This document shows positions 8,321 to 16,417 of a stretch of 57,043 nt of DNA, piece by piece (the first letter of the stretch is position 1; the number at the start of each line of letters is the position of its first letter). Origin of the DNA: an uncultured Alphaproteobacteria bacterium (lineage in GTDB: Bacteria; Pseudomonadota; Alphaproteobacteria; Geminicoccales; Geminicoccaceae); the NCBI GenBank assembly GCA_937926445.1, contig CALBAK010000089.1, forward strand, positions 1 through 57,043. Reading direction: 5' to 3'. The notes beneath the pieces were generated by a model that saw nothing but the letters and a program-made list of their open reading frames with translations, did not search any database and was not told where the DNA came from. The position numbers were made by a program, and so were the translations under genes.

Positions 8321-9393
8321 TCCGCTCCGGATCGGCTCGCGGCGGCCGGCTCACCCGTGCCGCCCAGGCTCCGGACGAGCGGCAGGAGCGCCTGAACGGG
8401 ATCGAGGTTCGAGGCCTCGATCGAAGCGGCGAGCGCGGCGAGCTTGTCCCACAGGCTCCGGCAGCGATCAAGGCCGAGCGCCCGAGCACGCCGGGCGAGG
8501 AGCTCGGCCTCGCCGGGAACGAGCTCGACCGGGCTCGGCCGGCCCGCGGCGGTCCGCGCGCAGCGATGGAGGAAGGTGGCGAGCAGATCGACGGCCGCCT
8601 CTAGCCCCTCCGCTCGTGCCCGTTCGACGAGTCGATCGACTGCGGAAAGCGCCGCCTCGAGCCTGCCGCCTGCCCGCTCGAGCTCGGCCAGGAGGCCGGC
8701 ATAGGCCTCGAGCCAGCCGCTGCGCTCGGCCGCGAGCGCCCGGCCGGGCAGGCCCCGCGCGAGCTCGACCAGACGGCCCCGCCGCTCGGCGGGAAGTTCG
8801 GGAGCGAGCGCCTCGAGCGCGCGGGCGAGCTCGCCCTGCGGCAGCGGACGGAGGGCGAGGCGGGCGCAGCGCGAGGCGATGGTGGCGGGCAGCAGCCCCG
8901 GCCGCTGTGCCACGATCAGGAAGAGGAGGCCCGCCGGCGGCTCCTCGAGGAGCTTCAGAAGGGCGTTCTCGCCCTCAGAGTTGAGAGCGTCCTCGGCGTC
9001 CTCGATCAGGCAGACCCGGCGGTGGCCCGCGAACCCCGTCTGCTGGAGGCCGCGCAGTGCCTCGCGCACCAGCTCGGCCTCGAGTTCCGCCCGCCGGCCG
9101 CGGACCAGCCCCGTGTGGCGCGGGGCGAGCCGGACGAGGTCGGGGTGGGCGCCCGAGGCCACCTGGCGGAAGAGTGGCCGGCTCGGATCGTCGGCGGCCG
9201 GATCCTCGGGATCACCCTGGAGCCAGCGGCGGGCGAGGCGGAAGGCGAGCGTGGCCTTACCCACCCCGCGCGGGCCCGTGAGCAGCCACGCGTGCGGTGG
9301 CCGGCCCGCCCGCCAGGCACGGGCGAAGGCGGCCTCGGCCCCGGCGTGGCCGAAGAGCCGCGGGTTGGCAGAGGGCTCGGGGGCGTGGCTCAC
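8317..9393 (-). CDS. holB: DNA polymerase III subunit delta'
   Basis: Clamp-loader subunit of 358 residues that opens the beta clamp together with delta and tau/gamma. The AAA+ domain begins near residue 15 (RLFGH), with the P-loop-like GPRGVGKATLAFRLA near residue 40, and the sensor region CLIEDAEDALNSEGENALLK followed by LLEEPPAG; TIASRCARL is the typical SRC motif. The GTG start overlaps the tmk stop (GTGA). The C-terminal third is Ala- and Leu-rich, as expected for the collar domain. The tmk-holB-metG order is widespread in bacteria and supports the call. Confidence 0.92.
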   Translation of the reverse strand: MSHAPEPSANPRLFGHAGAEAAFARAWRAGRPPHAWLLTGPRGVGKATLAFRLARRWLQGDPEDPAADDPSRPLFRQVASGAHPDLVRLAPRHTGLVRGRRAELEAELVREALRGLQQTGFAGHRRVCLIEDAEDALNSEGENALLKLLEEPPAGLLFLIVAQRPGLLPATIASRCARLALRPLPQGELARALEALAPELPAERRGRLVELARGLPGRALAAERSGWLEAYAGLLAELERAGGRLEAALSAVDRLVERARAEGLEAAVDLLATFLHRCARTAAGRPSPVELVPGEAELLARRARALGLDRCRSLWDKLAALAASIEASNLDPVQALLPLVRSLGGTGEPAAASRSGAE

Positions 9394-10031
9394 GGATCGA
9401 GCCCAAGGCGGGCGACGAGCAAGGCCTCGATCTCGGCCGCCACGGCCTCGACCGGGCGGTCGGCGTCGACGAGCACGATGCGCCGGGGCTCGGCCGCGGC
9501 CAGCGTACGGAACCCTTCGCGGACGCGCTCGTGGAACGCCCGCCCCTTGCGCTCGAAGCGGCTGGCTCCGCCAATGTCTTGGCGGCGGGCGAGGCCCGTT
9601 TCGACCGGAACGTCGAGGACGAGGGTGAGGTCGGGAAGGCGGAAGCCCAGGAGCTCGCCCTGCAACCGATCGACGAGCGCGAGCCCGAGCCCGCCCGCGA
9701 GGCCCTGATAGACCCGGGTCGAATCGAGGTAGCGGTCGCAGAGCACCCAGCTGCCGGCGGCGAGTGCTGGCTCGATCACCCGGGCGAGATGCTCGGCCCG
9801 GGCGGCGGCCACGAGGAGGAGCTCGGTGGTGGCGGTCCAGCGCTCGGCCGCGCCTTCGAGGAGCAGGCGGCGGATCGCCTCGGCGCCCTCTGTGCCGCCC
9901 GGCTCGCGCGTCACGCGCACGCGCAGCCCGCGGGCCTCGAGGGCGACCGCCGCACGGGCGATCTGGGTGGATTTGCCGGCCCCCTCGCCGCCTTCGAAGG
10001 TGACGAAGCGGCCGGGCCCGGTGGTGCTCAA
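9390..10031 (-). CDS. tmk: Thymidylate kinase
   Basis: Phosphorylates dTMP to dTDP. The P-loop is FEGGEGAGKSTQ near the N-terminus, the DR[YH] motif is DRYLDSTRVYQG near residue 95, and the lid region contains RRQDIGGASRFERKG. The usual length for the family is about 205-215 residues; 213 here. I place the start at a TTG at 10031, just after the dacA stop at 10037; no ATG or GTG fits the family N-terminus and the Shine-Dalgarno is weak, so translation probably depends on coupling to dacA. The same frame is open to 11252, but that stretch is dacA read in another frame. Confidence 0.92.
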   Translation of the reverse strand: MSTTGPGRFVTFEGGEGAGKSTQIARAAVALEARGLRVRVTREPGGTEGAEAIRRLLLEGAAERWTATTELLLVAAARAEHLARVIEPALAAGSWVLCDRYLDSTRVYQGLAGGLGLALVDRLQGELLGFRLPDLTLVLDVPVETGLARRQDIGGASRFERKGRAFHERVREGFRTLAAAEPRRIVLVDADRPVEAVAAEIEALLVARLGLDP

Positions 10032-10036
10032 GGAGC

Positions 10037-11179
10037 TCAGGCCCCGCCCAGCACGAGATAGCCGAGCGCACCCGTGAGCCGGCCCACGAGCCCGGCCCGC
10101 TCGACCGCCCTGCCGGCCAAGAGCGGCACGGTGAGGGGCAGCCGGCCGGGTACGGCGATTTCGAGCCGCCCGATCTCTTGGCCCTGGGCGATCGGTGCCG
10201 GGAGCGGAGCCTCGTAGCGGGCGACGACCTTGAGATCCTTGCGGGCCTCGCGCCTGATGGTGATCCCGACGAGCTCCTTGGGCACGGCCGGCACGGTGGC
10301 GGCGGCGCCGAGCCAGACCGGCACCTCGACGACGGTCTCGCCGGCCGCGAACAGCTTGTATTCCTGGAACTCGCGGAAGCCGTATTCGAGCAGGAGCTCG
10401 GCCTCGGTGCGGCGCTGGCGCAGGGTCTCGAGGCCGGCGAGCACGGCGATGATCCGCCGCCCGTCCCGCTCGGCCGAGACCACGAGCCCGTAGCCCGCCT
10501 CCTCGGTGTAACCGGTCTTGACGCCGTCCACCCCGGGCACGCCCGCCTGGAGAAGCGGGTTGCGGTTGGGCTGGCGGATCTTGGCGTACTCGAACTCCTT
10601 CTCGCCGTAATATCGGTAGAATCGCGGATGCTCGCGGATGATCCGGCTCGCGAGAGTGGCGAGATCCCGCACGCTCATGAGGTGCTCGGGGTCGGGCAGG
10701 CCGGTGGCGTTCTTGAAGCGGCTGTTGGCGAGGCCGATCTCCTGGGCGCGGCGGTTCATCCGCTCTGCGAAGGCCGATTCGCTGCCGGCGAGCGCCTCGG
10801 CGAACACCACGCAGGCATCGTTGCCGGACTGGACGATCATGCCGCGCAAGAGGTCCTCCACGCGGACCCGCTCGCCGACCTTGACGAACATCTTCGACCC
10901 ACCGGTCCGCCAAGCGCGCTCTGAGACCGGCAAGGTGTCGTCGAGCTTGAGCCGGCCGGCCTCGATCTCCTCGAACACGAGGAGCGCGGTCATGAGCTTG
11001 CTCATCGAGGCCGGCGGCACCGGCAGGTCCGCGTTCTTGGCGAACAGCTCCTGACCGGTCCGGTGATCGATCACGATCGCCGCTCTCGCCGCGGTCTCGA
11101 AGGCCGTGGCAGCACCGGCCGGGGCGAAGAGGGCGAGGAGGAGGAGGAACCGCGAGAAGGAGCGGGCGAAGCGACGCAT
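10037..11179 (-). CDS. dacA: D-alanyl-D-alanine carboxypeptidase (PBP5/6 type)
   Basis: Periplasmic serine peptidase that trims the terminal D-Ala from peptidoglycan pentapeptides. The 380-residue protein has a signal peptide (hydrophobic FLLLLALFAPAGAATA). Active-site motifs are SMSK near residue 60, SGN in QSGND near 120 and KTG in GVKTGYT near 222. A C-terminal PBP5-type beta domain follows, ending in a hydrophobic, probably amphipathic anchor. GGAG precedes the ATG at 11179. It follows the lytic transglycosylase genes mltB and rlpA, so the operon starts with wall remodelling and continues into tmk and holB. Confidence 0.94.
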   Translation of the reverse strand: MRRFARSFSRFLLLLALFAPAGAATAFETAARAAIVIDHRTGQELFAKNADLPVPPASMSKLMTALLVFEEIEAGRLKLDDTLPVSERAWRTGGSKMFVKVGERVRVEDLLRGMIVQSGNDACVVFAEALAGSESAFAERMNRRAQEIGLANSRFKNATGLPDPEHLMSVRDLATLASRIIREHPRFYRYYGEKEFEYAKIRQPNRNPLLQAGVPGVDGVKTGYTEEAGYGLVVSAERDGRRIIAVLAGLETLRQRRTEAELLLEYGFREFQEYKLFAAGETVVEVPVWLGAAATVPAVPKELVGITIRREARKDLKVVARYEAPLPAPIAQGQEIGRLEIAVPGRLPLTVPLLAGRAVERAGLVGRLTGALGYLVLGGA

Positions 11180-11205
11180 CGACGATCTCCGGGGCCGGTC
11201 GGGGC

Positions 11206-12177
11206 TCAGCAGCTGGAGCTCTGGCCGGAGCCGGCGGGCAGCACGACGACATCGGGAAACCCGAGCCTGCGGGCGCGCTCGGCGAGAGCCAGGGCCTCGA
11301 GCCGGTCCTCGGCCGGACCGAGACGGACGCGCATCGCCGCCCGACCGTTCACCAGGACCGGCTCGGTCCGCGCCGGCTCGAGGGCGGCGAGCGTGCGGAC
11401 CGCAGCCCGCCAGCGGACCTCCTCGGTGAAAGTGCCGACTTGGACCCAGTGCGACCCGAGCGGGCAGCGCGCGGCCCCGGGCTCCGGGGCGAAGCTCGCG
11501 AGCCGCACCGCCCCGGCGGCAGAGAACTCGCGGCGCGCGGTCGGCCAAGCGGTCGCCCGCTCGGGTGCAGCGGCCGCGCGGGGCGCCGGTGACGCGGTCG
11601 GCTGTGCGCGGGCGAGGGTGATCGGCCCGGGCTGCGAGGGCACGGGCTCGGGACGGGCGGGTTCGGCGCGGGCGAGGCGGACGGTCGGCTCGGGCGGGGT
11701 GCCGCGAGCCTCGTCGAGCGCGAGGAACTGCACGCGGACGCGCGCGAGACCGCGATCGGCGAAGCCGAGCTCTTTGGCCGCCGCTTGCGAGAGATCGATC
11801 AGCCGATCGCCCACGAAGGGGCCGCGGTCGTTGACGCGGAGCTCGATCGAGCGGCCGTTCTCGAGGTTGGTGACGCGGACCCGGCTCGGCAGCGGCAGGG
11901 TGGGGTGCGCGGCACTGATCCGGTCCTTGTCGAAGATTTCGCCGTTGGCGGTGGGCTTGCCGTGGAAATCGTCGCCGTACCAAGATGCGATGCCGACCCG
12001 ATCGTAGTTCGGGTCGTATTCGGGCACGTAGAGTCGGCCGTTGATCCGGTAGGGCGCACCGAGCTTGTAGACGCCGACGGTCGGTCCACCGCCGCCCTCG
12101 GGTGTCGTCGGCGGCCGGGTCGAACAGGCCGCGGCGAGCATCAGGAGACAGAGGGTGGCGGCTCGGGCAAGCCGCAT
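11206..12177 (-). CDS. rlpA: RlpA-family septal lytic transglycosylase lipoprotein with SPOR domain
   Basis: Outer-membrane lipoprotein that cleaves stripped glycan strands at the septum. The N-terminus MRLARAATLCLLMLAAACST carries a lipobox (LAAAC) near residue 19. The double-psi beta-barrel domain is at about 70-150 (GIASWYGDDFHGKPTANGE and VRVNDRGPFVGDRLIDLS, with the catalytic Asp in NDRGPF). A Pro/Ala-rich linker leads to a C-terminal SPOR domain (HWVQVGTFTE onward). I chose the ATG at 12177, which has GGAGGAGAG upstream and begins the signal peptide, over a start at 12219. Length 323 residues. 26 bases separate it from dacA. Confidence 0.92.
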   Translation of the reverse strand: MRLARAATLCLLMLAAACSTRPPTTPEGGGGPTVGVYKLGAPYRINGRLYVPEYDPNYDRVGIASWYGDDFHGKPTANGEIFDKDRISAAHPTLPLPSRVRVTNLENGRSIELRVNDRGPFVGDRLIDLSQAAAKELGFADRGLARVRVQFLALDEARGTPPEPTVRLARAEPARPEPVPSQPGPITLARAQPTASPAPRAAAAPERATAWPTARREFSAAGAVRLASFAPEPGAARCPLGSHWVQVGTFTEEVRWRAAVRTLAALEPARTEPVLVNGRAAMRVRLGPAEDRLEALALAERARRLGFPDVVVLPAGSGQSSSC

Positions 12178-12211
12178 GCCGGTCTCTCCTCCGATCCGGC
12201 CGGCGGAACGC

Positions 12212-13231
12212 TCAGGCACCGGCCTCCGCCAGCTCGTCGCCGAGCAGTCCTACCGAAAGCGCGAAATAAGTCGAGCGGTTCCAAACCATGAGCGTGCGGA
12301 AGTTGCGGTAGACGAGGAAGGCCGGACCCGCATCGCCGTCCATGCGCAAAAGCGAGGCCTCGATCGAAGCGATCGGCAGCGGTCGACCGTCGAGCGTGCG
12401 CAACCCGCGCCGGTGCCAGGCGGCGAGGTCCTCCCGTCGCTCGAGGCCGAAGAGGGCCGGGTCGAGGCCCGCCGGCACCAGCACCGGGCGACCCCAGCGC
12501 TCGCCGGCATTCCAGCCGGCCCGGGCGAGATAGTGGCTCATGGAGGCGAAAACGTCGGGCAGGCTCGCCCAGATGTCGCGCCGGCCGTCGCCGTCGAAGT
12601 CGACCGCGTAGGCGAGATAGGTCGTGGGCATGAACTGGCATTGACCCATGGCCCCCGCCCAGGAGCCCAGGAGCCGGTCGGGATGGCGGTCGCCGCGCTC
12701 GAGGATCTCGAGGGCGGCCAGGAGCTCGCGGCGGAAGAGCTCGGCCCGCCTTCCCTCGAAGGCGAGCGTGGCGAGCGCGTCGATCACCCGGTAGCTCCCC
12801 GTGGAGGTCCCGTAGCTCGATTCGATCCCCCAGAGCGCCACGAGCACCGCCGGCGGCACGCCGAAGCGGGCCCGGACCCGCTCGAGCAGCGGCCGATGTT
12901 CGGTCACGAGCTCCCGGCCGCGGCGGATCCTGGCCTCGCTCACCACCCTGGTGCGGTATTCGGCGAAGCTGAGCCGCCGCTCGGGCTGACGGCGGTCGGC
13001 CTCGATCACCGACTCGAGCGGGCGGACGCCGCGGAAGGCCCGCTCGAGGGTGGCAGCCGAGATCCCGCGGGCGCGAGCCTCGGCGCGGAGCTCGGCGAGC
13101 CAGACCTCGAAGGAGACGACGTCGCGGCCGTTCGCCGGCCCGGCGGCGAGGAGGTCGGCACAGCCGACCCCGAGGAGCCCGAGAAACCTGCGTCTGGAAC
13201 GGCACGGCAAAGGCCAGCTCCCTTCGCGCAT
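12212..13231 (-). CDS. mltB: Lytic murein transglycosylase (MltB-like)
   Basis: Peptidoglycan lytic transglycosylase of 339 residues. The catalytic Glu is in ALWGIESSYGT near residue 133, with AGAMGQCQFMPTTYL and DFDGDGRRDIW typical of the MltB/SLT-type fold. The N-terminus has SRRRFLGLLG followed by a hydrophobic stretch, which fits a twin-arginine signal rather than the lipobox of enterobacterial MltB; the Cys in VGCADLL could alternatively be lipidated. It is the first gene of the operon that runs mltB, rlpA, dacA, tmk and onward, with 34 bases to rlpA. Confidence 0.9.
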   Translation of the reverse strand: MREGSWPLPCRSRRRFLGLLGVGCADLLAAGPANGRDVVSFEVWLAELRAEARARGISAATLERAFRGVRPLESVIEADRRQPERRLSFAEYRTRVVSEARIRRGRELVTEHRPLLERVRARFGVPPAVLVALWGIESSYGTSTGSYRVIDALATLAFEGRRAELFRRELLAALEILERGDRHPDRLLGSWAGAMGQCQFMPTTYLAYAVDFDGDGRRDIWASLPDVFASMSHYLARAGWNAGERWGRPVLVPAGLDPALFGLERREDLAAWHRRGLRTLDGRPLPIASIEASLLRMDGDAGPAFLVYRNFRTLMVWNRSTYFALSVGLLGDELAEAGA

Positions 13232-13296
13232 CGGTCCGATCGGCCGCTAGTCTAGGCGGCCGCGGCCGATCCCGGAACCGCGACGGAACGTGGCCC

Positions 13297-13614
13297 TCAA
13301 TAGATCGTGGTGAGGTAACGGGTTCCGGAGCTCGAGCCCTCGACGACGACGCGGGCGGCGAAGGTGCCAGCGGTCCCGGCCGTGGCACCGGGCACGGCCG
13401 AGCCGGTCCTCGCCCGCACGCCGCTCTCGCACGGGACGATCTCGGTCCCGAGGCCCGAGGGGGCGAGGACGCGGCAGCTCTCGACCACCTCGACGGTGAC
13501 GGCGAGCGAGCCCGTGCCGGTTTCGGCTGCGGTCGGGCCGACAGAGGCCGTGCCGGCGAGGGCGAAGAGGACGCAGAGCGTGTGCCGGCGGTGGTCGGTC
13601 GCGGTTTCGGGCAT
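13297..13614 (-). CDS. Small secreted protein, possibly spore-coat-U-like
   Basis: 105-residue protein with an N-terminal signal sequence (LCVLFALAGTASVGPTAAE) and a beta-rich, Gly/Thr/Val-rich mature part. The segment LAVTVEVVESCRV resembles the start of SCPU-type pilin-like domains, which are often secreted through chaperone-usher systems, but the domain would be short here and no usher is nearby. Two cysteines (SC and PCESG) could form a disulfide. ATG at 13614 has GGAGGA before it; longer starts are poorer. Function unknown; the fold suggestion is weak. Confidence 0.55.
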   Translation of the reverse strand: MPETATDHRRHTLCVLFALAGTASVGPTAAETGTGSLAVTVEVVESCRVLAPSGLGTEIVPCESGVRARTGSAVPGATAGTAGTFAARVVVEGSSSGTRYLTTIY

Positions 13615-13760
13615 GGCGTTTCCTCCGCGCGGCGGCGCGTGGCCGCCGCGTCCGGGCCACATCCTAGCGCGGAGCCGGCGGGGATGTGTGAAACGCCGGC
13701 AACCATGCCTCGAACGGCGGTGGTCTACCGTGGGTTATGCACGGTCGAGCAGACGAGAGG

Positions 13761-13790
13761 CAAAAAGAAAGCCGGGGCTCGCGCCCCGGC
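13761..13790 (-). terminator. Intrinsic terminator of the small RNA
   Basis: Read leftward, an 8-bp perfect stem GCCGGGGC/GCCCCGGC with a four-base loop is followed by TTTCTTTTT. This is the clearest rho-independent terminator in the window. Confidence 0.8.
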
Positions 13791-13846
13791 CAGTGGTAGG
13801 GAGGAAACGCCTCAAGTCGGGTGTCACAGGGGAAACCCATGAACAC
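13761..13846 (-). ncRNA. Candidate alpha-r8/mmgR-type small RNA
   Basis: About 86 nt, transcribed leftward. Three elements are visible in order: a 5' hairpin with GGGT/ACCC arms (13819-13838), an unpaired segment containing TTTCCTCCCT (complement of 13798-13807), and a GC-rich terminator stem GCCGGGGC/GCCCCGGC (13771-13790) followed by TTTCTTTTT. From memory, the ten-base sequence is identical to the conserved single-stranded heart motif of the alphaproteobacterial alpha-r8 sRNA family, whose Sinorhizobium member MmgR limits polyhydroxybutyrate accumulation. A promoter lies at the right distance. The 5' end is inferred from the promoter. No protein frame here looks real. Confidence 0.75.
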
Positions 13847-13852
13847 GCCACC

Positions 13853-13881
13853 TATATGCTACAGGTTGAAAAAGCGCGCAA
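13853..13881 (-). promoter_or_regulatory. Promoter of the small RNA
   Basis: Read leftward: TTGCGC (complement of 13876-13881), 17 bases, CATATA (complement of 13853-13858). Transcription should begin near 13846, which fits the 5' edge of the predicted RNA. Confidence 0.5.
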
Positions 13882-13884
13882 GAG

Positions 13885-14057
13885 AAAAACGCTTACGGGT
13901 GTACGTTTTTGTCGAACTATCGCGTTCAACTTTAAGAGCCGTTTAATAAAATTTTAGAGAACTCGTGGATCGCTCCCGGGACCGAGGTGAACGGTCGACG
14001 GAAAGAGACGGAGAATCAACCTTTTGGCGAACCGGTGCCACGTCTCGCCCGAGCCGG
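13885..14057. other. AT-rich intergenic stretch with an inverted repeat
   Basis: Between the sRNA promoter and the end of the DUF1467 gene I see no coding frame. An inverted repeat AAAAACG (13885-13891) / CGTTTTT (13904-13910) with a 12-base spacer lies just upstream of the sRNA promoter and could be an operator or a weak terminator. The stretch 13920-13960 is unusually AT-rich for this genome. Confidence 0.4.
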
Positions 14058-14303
14058 TCAGCCGGGCGGCGGCGGACGCAGACTCAGGAGATCGCTCTCC
14101 ACCAGGAGCTTGATGACGAAGGTGGCGAGCAGCGCGAGCACGGTGGTGACGGCGAACTTGAGCAACAGGCGCGGCTTGGCCGGGGCGGAGGGCACGGTGC
14201 CGGGTGGCGGTGCATCCGACGGTTGAGCACCCCAGGGCAGGACCATGAAGAGGATCAGCCACCAGGCGACGGAGAAGGTGACGATGCCCTGGTAGAGGGT
14301 CAT
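14058..14303 (-). CDS. DUF1467-family small membrane protein
   Basis: 81-residue protein with two membrane helices: residues 7-24 (IVTFSVAWWLILFMVLPWG) and about 46-65 (LLKFAVTTVLALLATFVI). The WWLILFMVLPWG segment and a Pro-rich, Ala-rich linker are characteristic of DUF1467, found almost only in alphaproteobacteria directly after mce and before proS. No function is known. It is the last gene of the nuo-to-DUF1467 run, 12 bases after mce. proS is not adjacent here. Confidence 0.85.
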   Translation of the reverse strand: MTLYQGIVTFSVAWWLILFMVLPWGAQPSDAPPPGTVPSAPAKPRLLLKFAVTTVLALLATFVIKLLVESDLLSLRPPPPG

Positions 14304-14315
14304 AACCAGGTGCGC

Positions 14316-14720
14316 TCAGGCCTGCTCCAGCTCGACGAGCGTACCGCAGAAATCCTTCGGGTGGAGAAACAGAACGGGCTTGCCGTGGGCACCGATCTTG
14401 GGTTCGCCGTCGCCCAACACCCGCGCCCCTTTCGCCCGCAGCCGGTCGCGCGCCGCCAGGATGTCCTCGACCTCGAAGCAGAGATGGTGGATGCCACCCG
14501 CGGGGTTGCGTTCGAGGAAGGCGGCGATCGGCGACCGCTCGCCGAGCACGCCCAAAAGCTCGACCTTGGTGTTCGGCAGCTCGACGAAGACCGTGCGCAC
14601 CCCGTGCTCGGGTTGATCGACGATCTCGGAGACGCGGCCGCCGAGCGCGTCGCGGTAGAGGGTGCGGGCGGCCTCGAGGTCGGGCACGGCGATGGCGACG
14701 TGGTTGAGCCTGCCGATCAT
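14316..14720 (-). CDS. mce: Methylmalonyl-CoA epimerase
   Basis: VOC-fold metalloenzyme of 134 residues that interconverts (R)- and (S)-methylmalonyl-CoA in propionyl-CoA metabolism. Metal ligands are visible in LNHVAIAV (His), GGIHHLCFEVED (His) and the C-terminal LVELEQA (Glu). HPKDFCGTLVELE is the family signature end. The ATG overlaps the RNase J stop (ATGA). The placement after rnj is conserved in alphaproteobacteria although the genes share no pathway. Confidence 0.93.
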   Translation of the reverse strand: MIGRLNHVAIAVPDLEAARTLYRDALGGRVSEIVDQPEHGVRTVFVELPNTKVELLGVLGERSPIAAFLERNPAGGIHHLCFEVEDILAARDRLRAKGARVLGDGEPKIGAHGKPVLFLHPKDFCGTLVELEQA

Positions 14721-16417
14721 CGGGTGGGTGCTCCTTCTTCCGCGTCCTCGAGCCTGGCGAGCGTCTCGGCATCCAGCCGCGTGATCTGGACCTGGACGAG
14801 CGGGCGGCGGTCGCGCGGCAGCTCGAGCCCCTGGCGGACCGCTACCCGGACCGCCTCCTCGACCTCGGCATCGTCGAGCACCGCCTCGTCGTCGAGCGCC
14901 TCGACCGCCTCGCCGATCGCCGTCTCGACTTCCCCGCGCAGCTTCTCGAGCCGGGCCGGCTCGATCACACCGGGTGCCGAGAGGCGCGGAGTCGCGAGCA
15001 GGCTGCCCTGCTCGTCGAGCACGAGGCTCACGCTCACGACCCCGTTGCCGGCCAGCCGGCGGCGGGTGCGGAACAGCTCGTCGGCCACGTCGACCAGGTT
15101 GCCGCCGTCGACCGCCAGACGCCCCACCGGCACCTTTCCCACGACCGCGGCCGGCCCCGGGGCGAGCCGGACCAGGTCGCCGTCGCCCACGAGCAGCGCC
15201 TGTTCGACCCCGAGCTTCTTGGCGAGCCGAACGTGCGCCTGGAGATGGCGTGCCTCGCCGTGCACCGGCACGACGATCTCGGGACGGATCCAGCGGTACA
15301 TCTGCTCGAGCTCGTCGCGGCAGGGATGGCCCGAGACGTGGACGAAATGGTCCTCCTCGGTGATCACCTCCACCCCCTGAGCGACGAGCTGGTTGTGGAG
15401 GTCGAAGAGCACCCGCTCGTTGCCGGGGATGATCTTGGCCGAAAAGATCACCGTGTCGCCGGGCTCGAGACGAAGGCGCGGATGGCCGCCGGCGGCGATC
15501 CGCTGCAATGCACTCCTGGCCTCGCCCTGGCTACCGGTCACCAGCGCCACGACCCGATGGCGCGGCAGCTCCTGGAGCTCGCGTTCGTCGCCGAGCGGCG
15601 GCAGGTCCTGTAGATAGCCGACCTCGCGGGCCGCCTCGAGCATCCGCCGCATCGAGCGACCGATGACGAAGGGCCGCCTGCCGGCCGCCACACCTGCGAG
15701 GATCGCGGTCTCCATGCGCACGATGTTGGAGGCGAAGGTGGTGAGCACGATCCGGTTGGGCTGCGCTGCGACCAGCTGCATGAGGCTGTCGCGGACCTCG
15801 GCCTCGGAGCCCGAGGACCCGGCCGAGAGCACGTTCGTGCTGTCGCCGATCATCGCGAGGATCCGGCCCTGGCCGGCCTCTTCGAGGCCTTCCCGGTCGG
15901 TGGTCGGTCCCAACAGCGGTGCGGGATCGAGCTTCCAGTCGCCGGTGTGGAGGAGCCGGCCGGCCGGGGTCGCGATCAAGAGTGCATTGGCCTCGGGGAT
16001 CGAATGCGTGACGTGCAGGAAGCGGCAGCGGAACGGACCGATCGAGAAGTCGCGTCGCGGCTCGACCTCGCGGATCGCCTCGCCGGCCGAGACGCCGGCA
16101 TCGAGCAGTTTGCGGCGGAGCACGGCGGCGGCGAAGCGGGTGCACCAGATCGGGCAACCGAGACGCGGCCACAAATAGGGCACGGCCCCCAGATGGTCCT
16201 CGTGAGCATGGGTGAGGACGAGGCCCGCGAGCTTGTCCTTCTCGGCCTCGAGGAAGCGGGGGTCGGGCAGCACGATGTCGGCGCCGGGCAGCCGGTCGTC
16301 GGCGAAGCCGATGCCGAGATCGACCAGGAGCCAGCGCTCGCCGTAACCGTAGAGATAGGCGTTCATGCCGATCTCGCCGACCCCGCCCAGGGCGACGAAG
16401 CGGAGCTCCTCGGCCAT
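14717..16417 (-). CDS. rnj: Ribonuclease J
   Basis: Beta-CASP metallo-beta-lactamase RNase of 566 residues with 5'-3' exonuclease and possibly endonuclease activity in mRNA decay and rRNA maturation. The zinc motif is LTHAHEDHLGAVP near residue 74; further ligands are HVTHSIPE and LLHTGDWKLD; the beta-CASP part has FASNIVRM and GSQGE, and the C-terminal HVSGH and PVHGE motifs complete the site. A C-terminal oligomerisation domain follows. The ATG at 16417 shares a base with the coaX stop (TGATG). The frame is open further upstream, but the family N-terminus (LRFVALGGVGEIGMN) fixes the start. Confidence 0.95.
   Translation of the reverse strand: MAEELRFVALGGVGEIGMNAYLYGYGERWLLVDLGIGFADDRLPGADIVLPDPRFLEAEKDKLAGLVLTHAHEDHLGAVPYLWPRLGCPIWCTRFAAAVLRRKLLDAGVSAGEAIREVEPRRDFSIGPFRCRFLHVTHSIPEANALLIATPAGRLLHTGDWKLDPAPLLGPTTDREGLEEAGQGRILAMIGDSTNVLSAGSSGSEAEVRDSLMQLVAAQPNRIVLTTFASNIVRMETAILAGVAAGRRPFVIGRSMRRMLEAAREVGYLQDLPPLGDERELQELPRHRVVALVTGSQGEARSALQRIAAGGHPRLRLEPGDTVIFSAKIIPGNERVLFDLHNQLVAQGVEVITEEDHFVHVSGHPCRDELEQMYRWIRPEIVVPVHGEARHLQAHVRLAKKLGVEQALLVGDGDLVRLAPGPAAVVGKVPVGRLAVDGGNLVDVADELFRTRRRLAGNGVVSVSLVLDEQGSLLATPRLSAPGVIEPARLEKLRGEVETAIGEAVEALDDEAVLDDAEVEEAVRVAVRQGLELPRDRRPLVQVQITRLDAETLARLEDAEEGAPTR

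Noticed and set aside
13664-13846. A 60-codon minus-strand frame covering the sRNA
   Set aside because: No Shine-Dalgarno, no family, and it runs through a strong intrinsic terminator.
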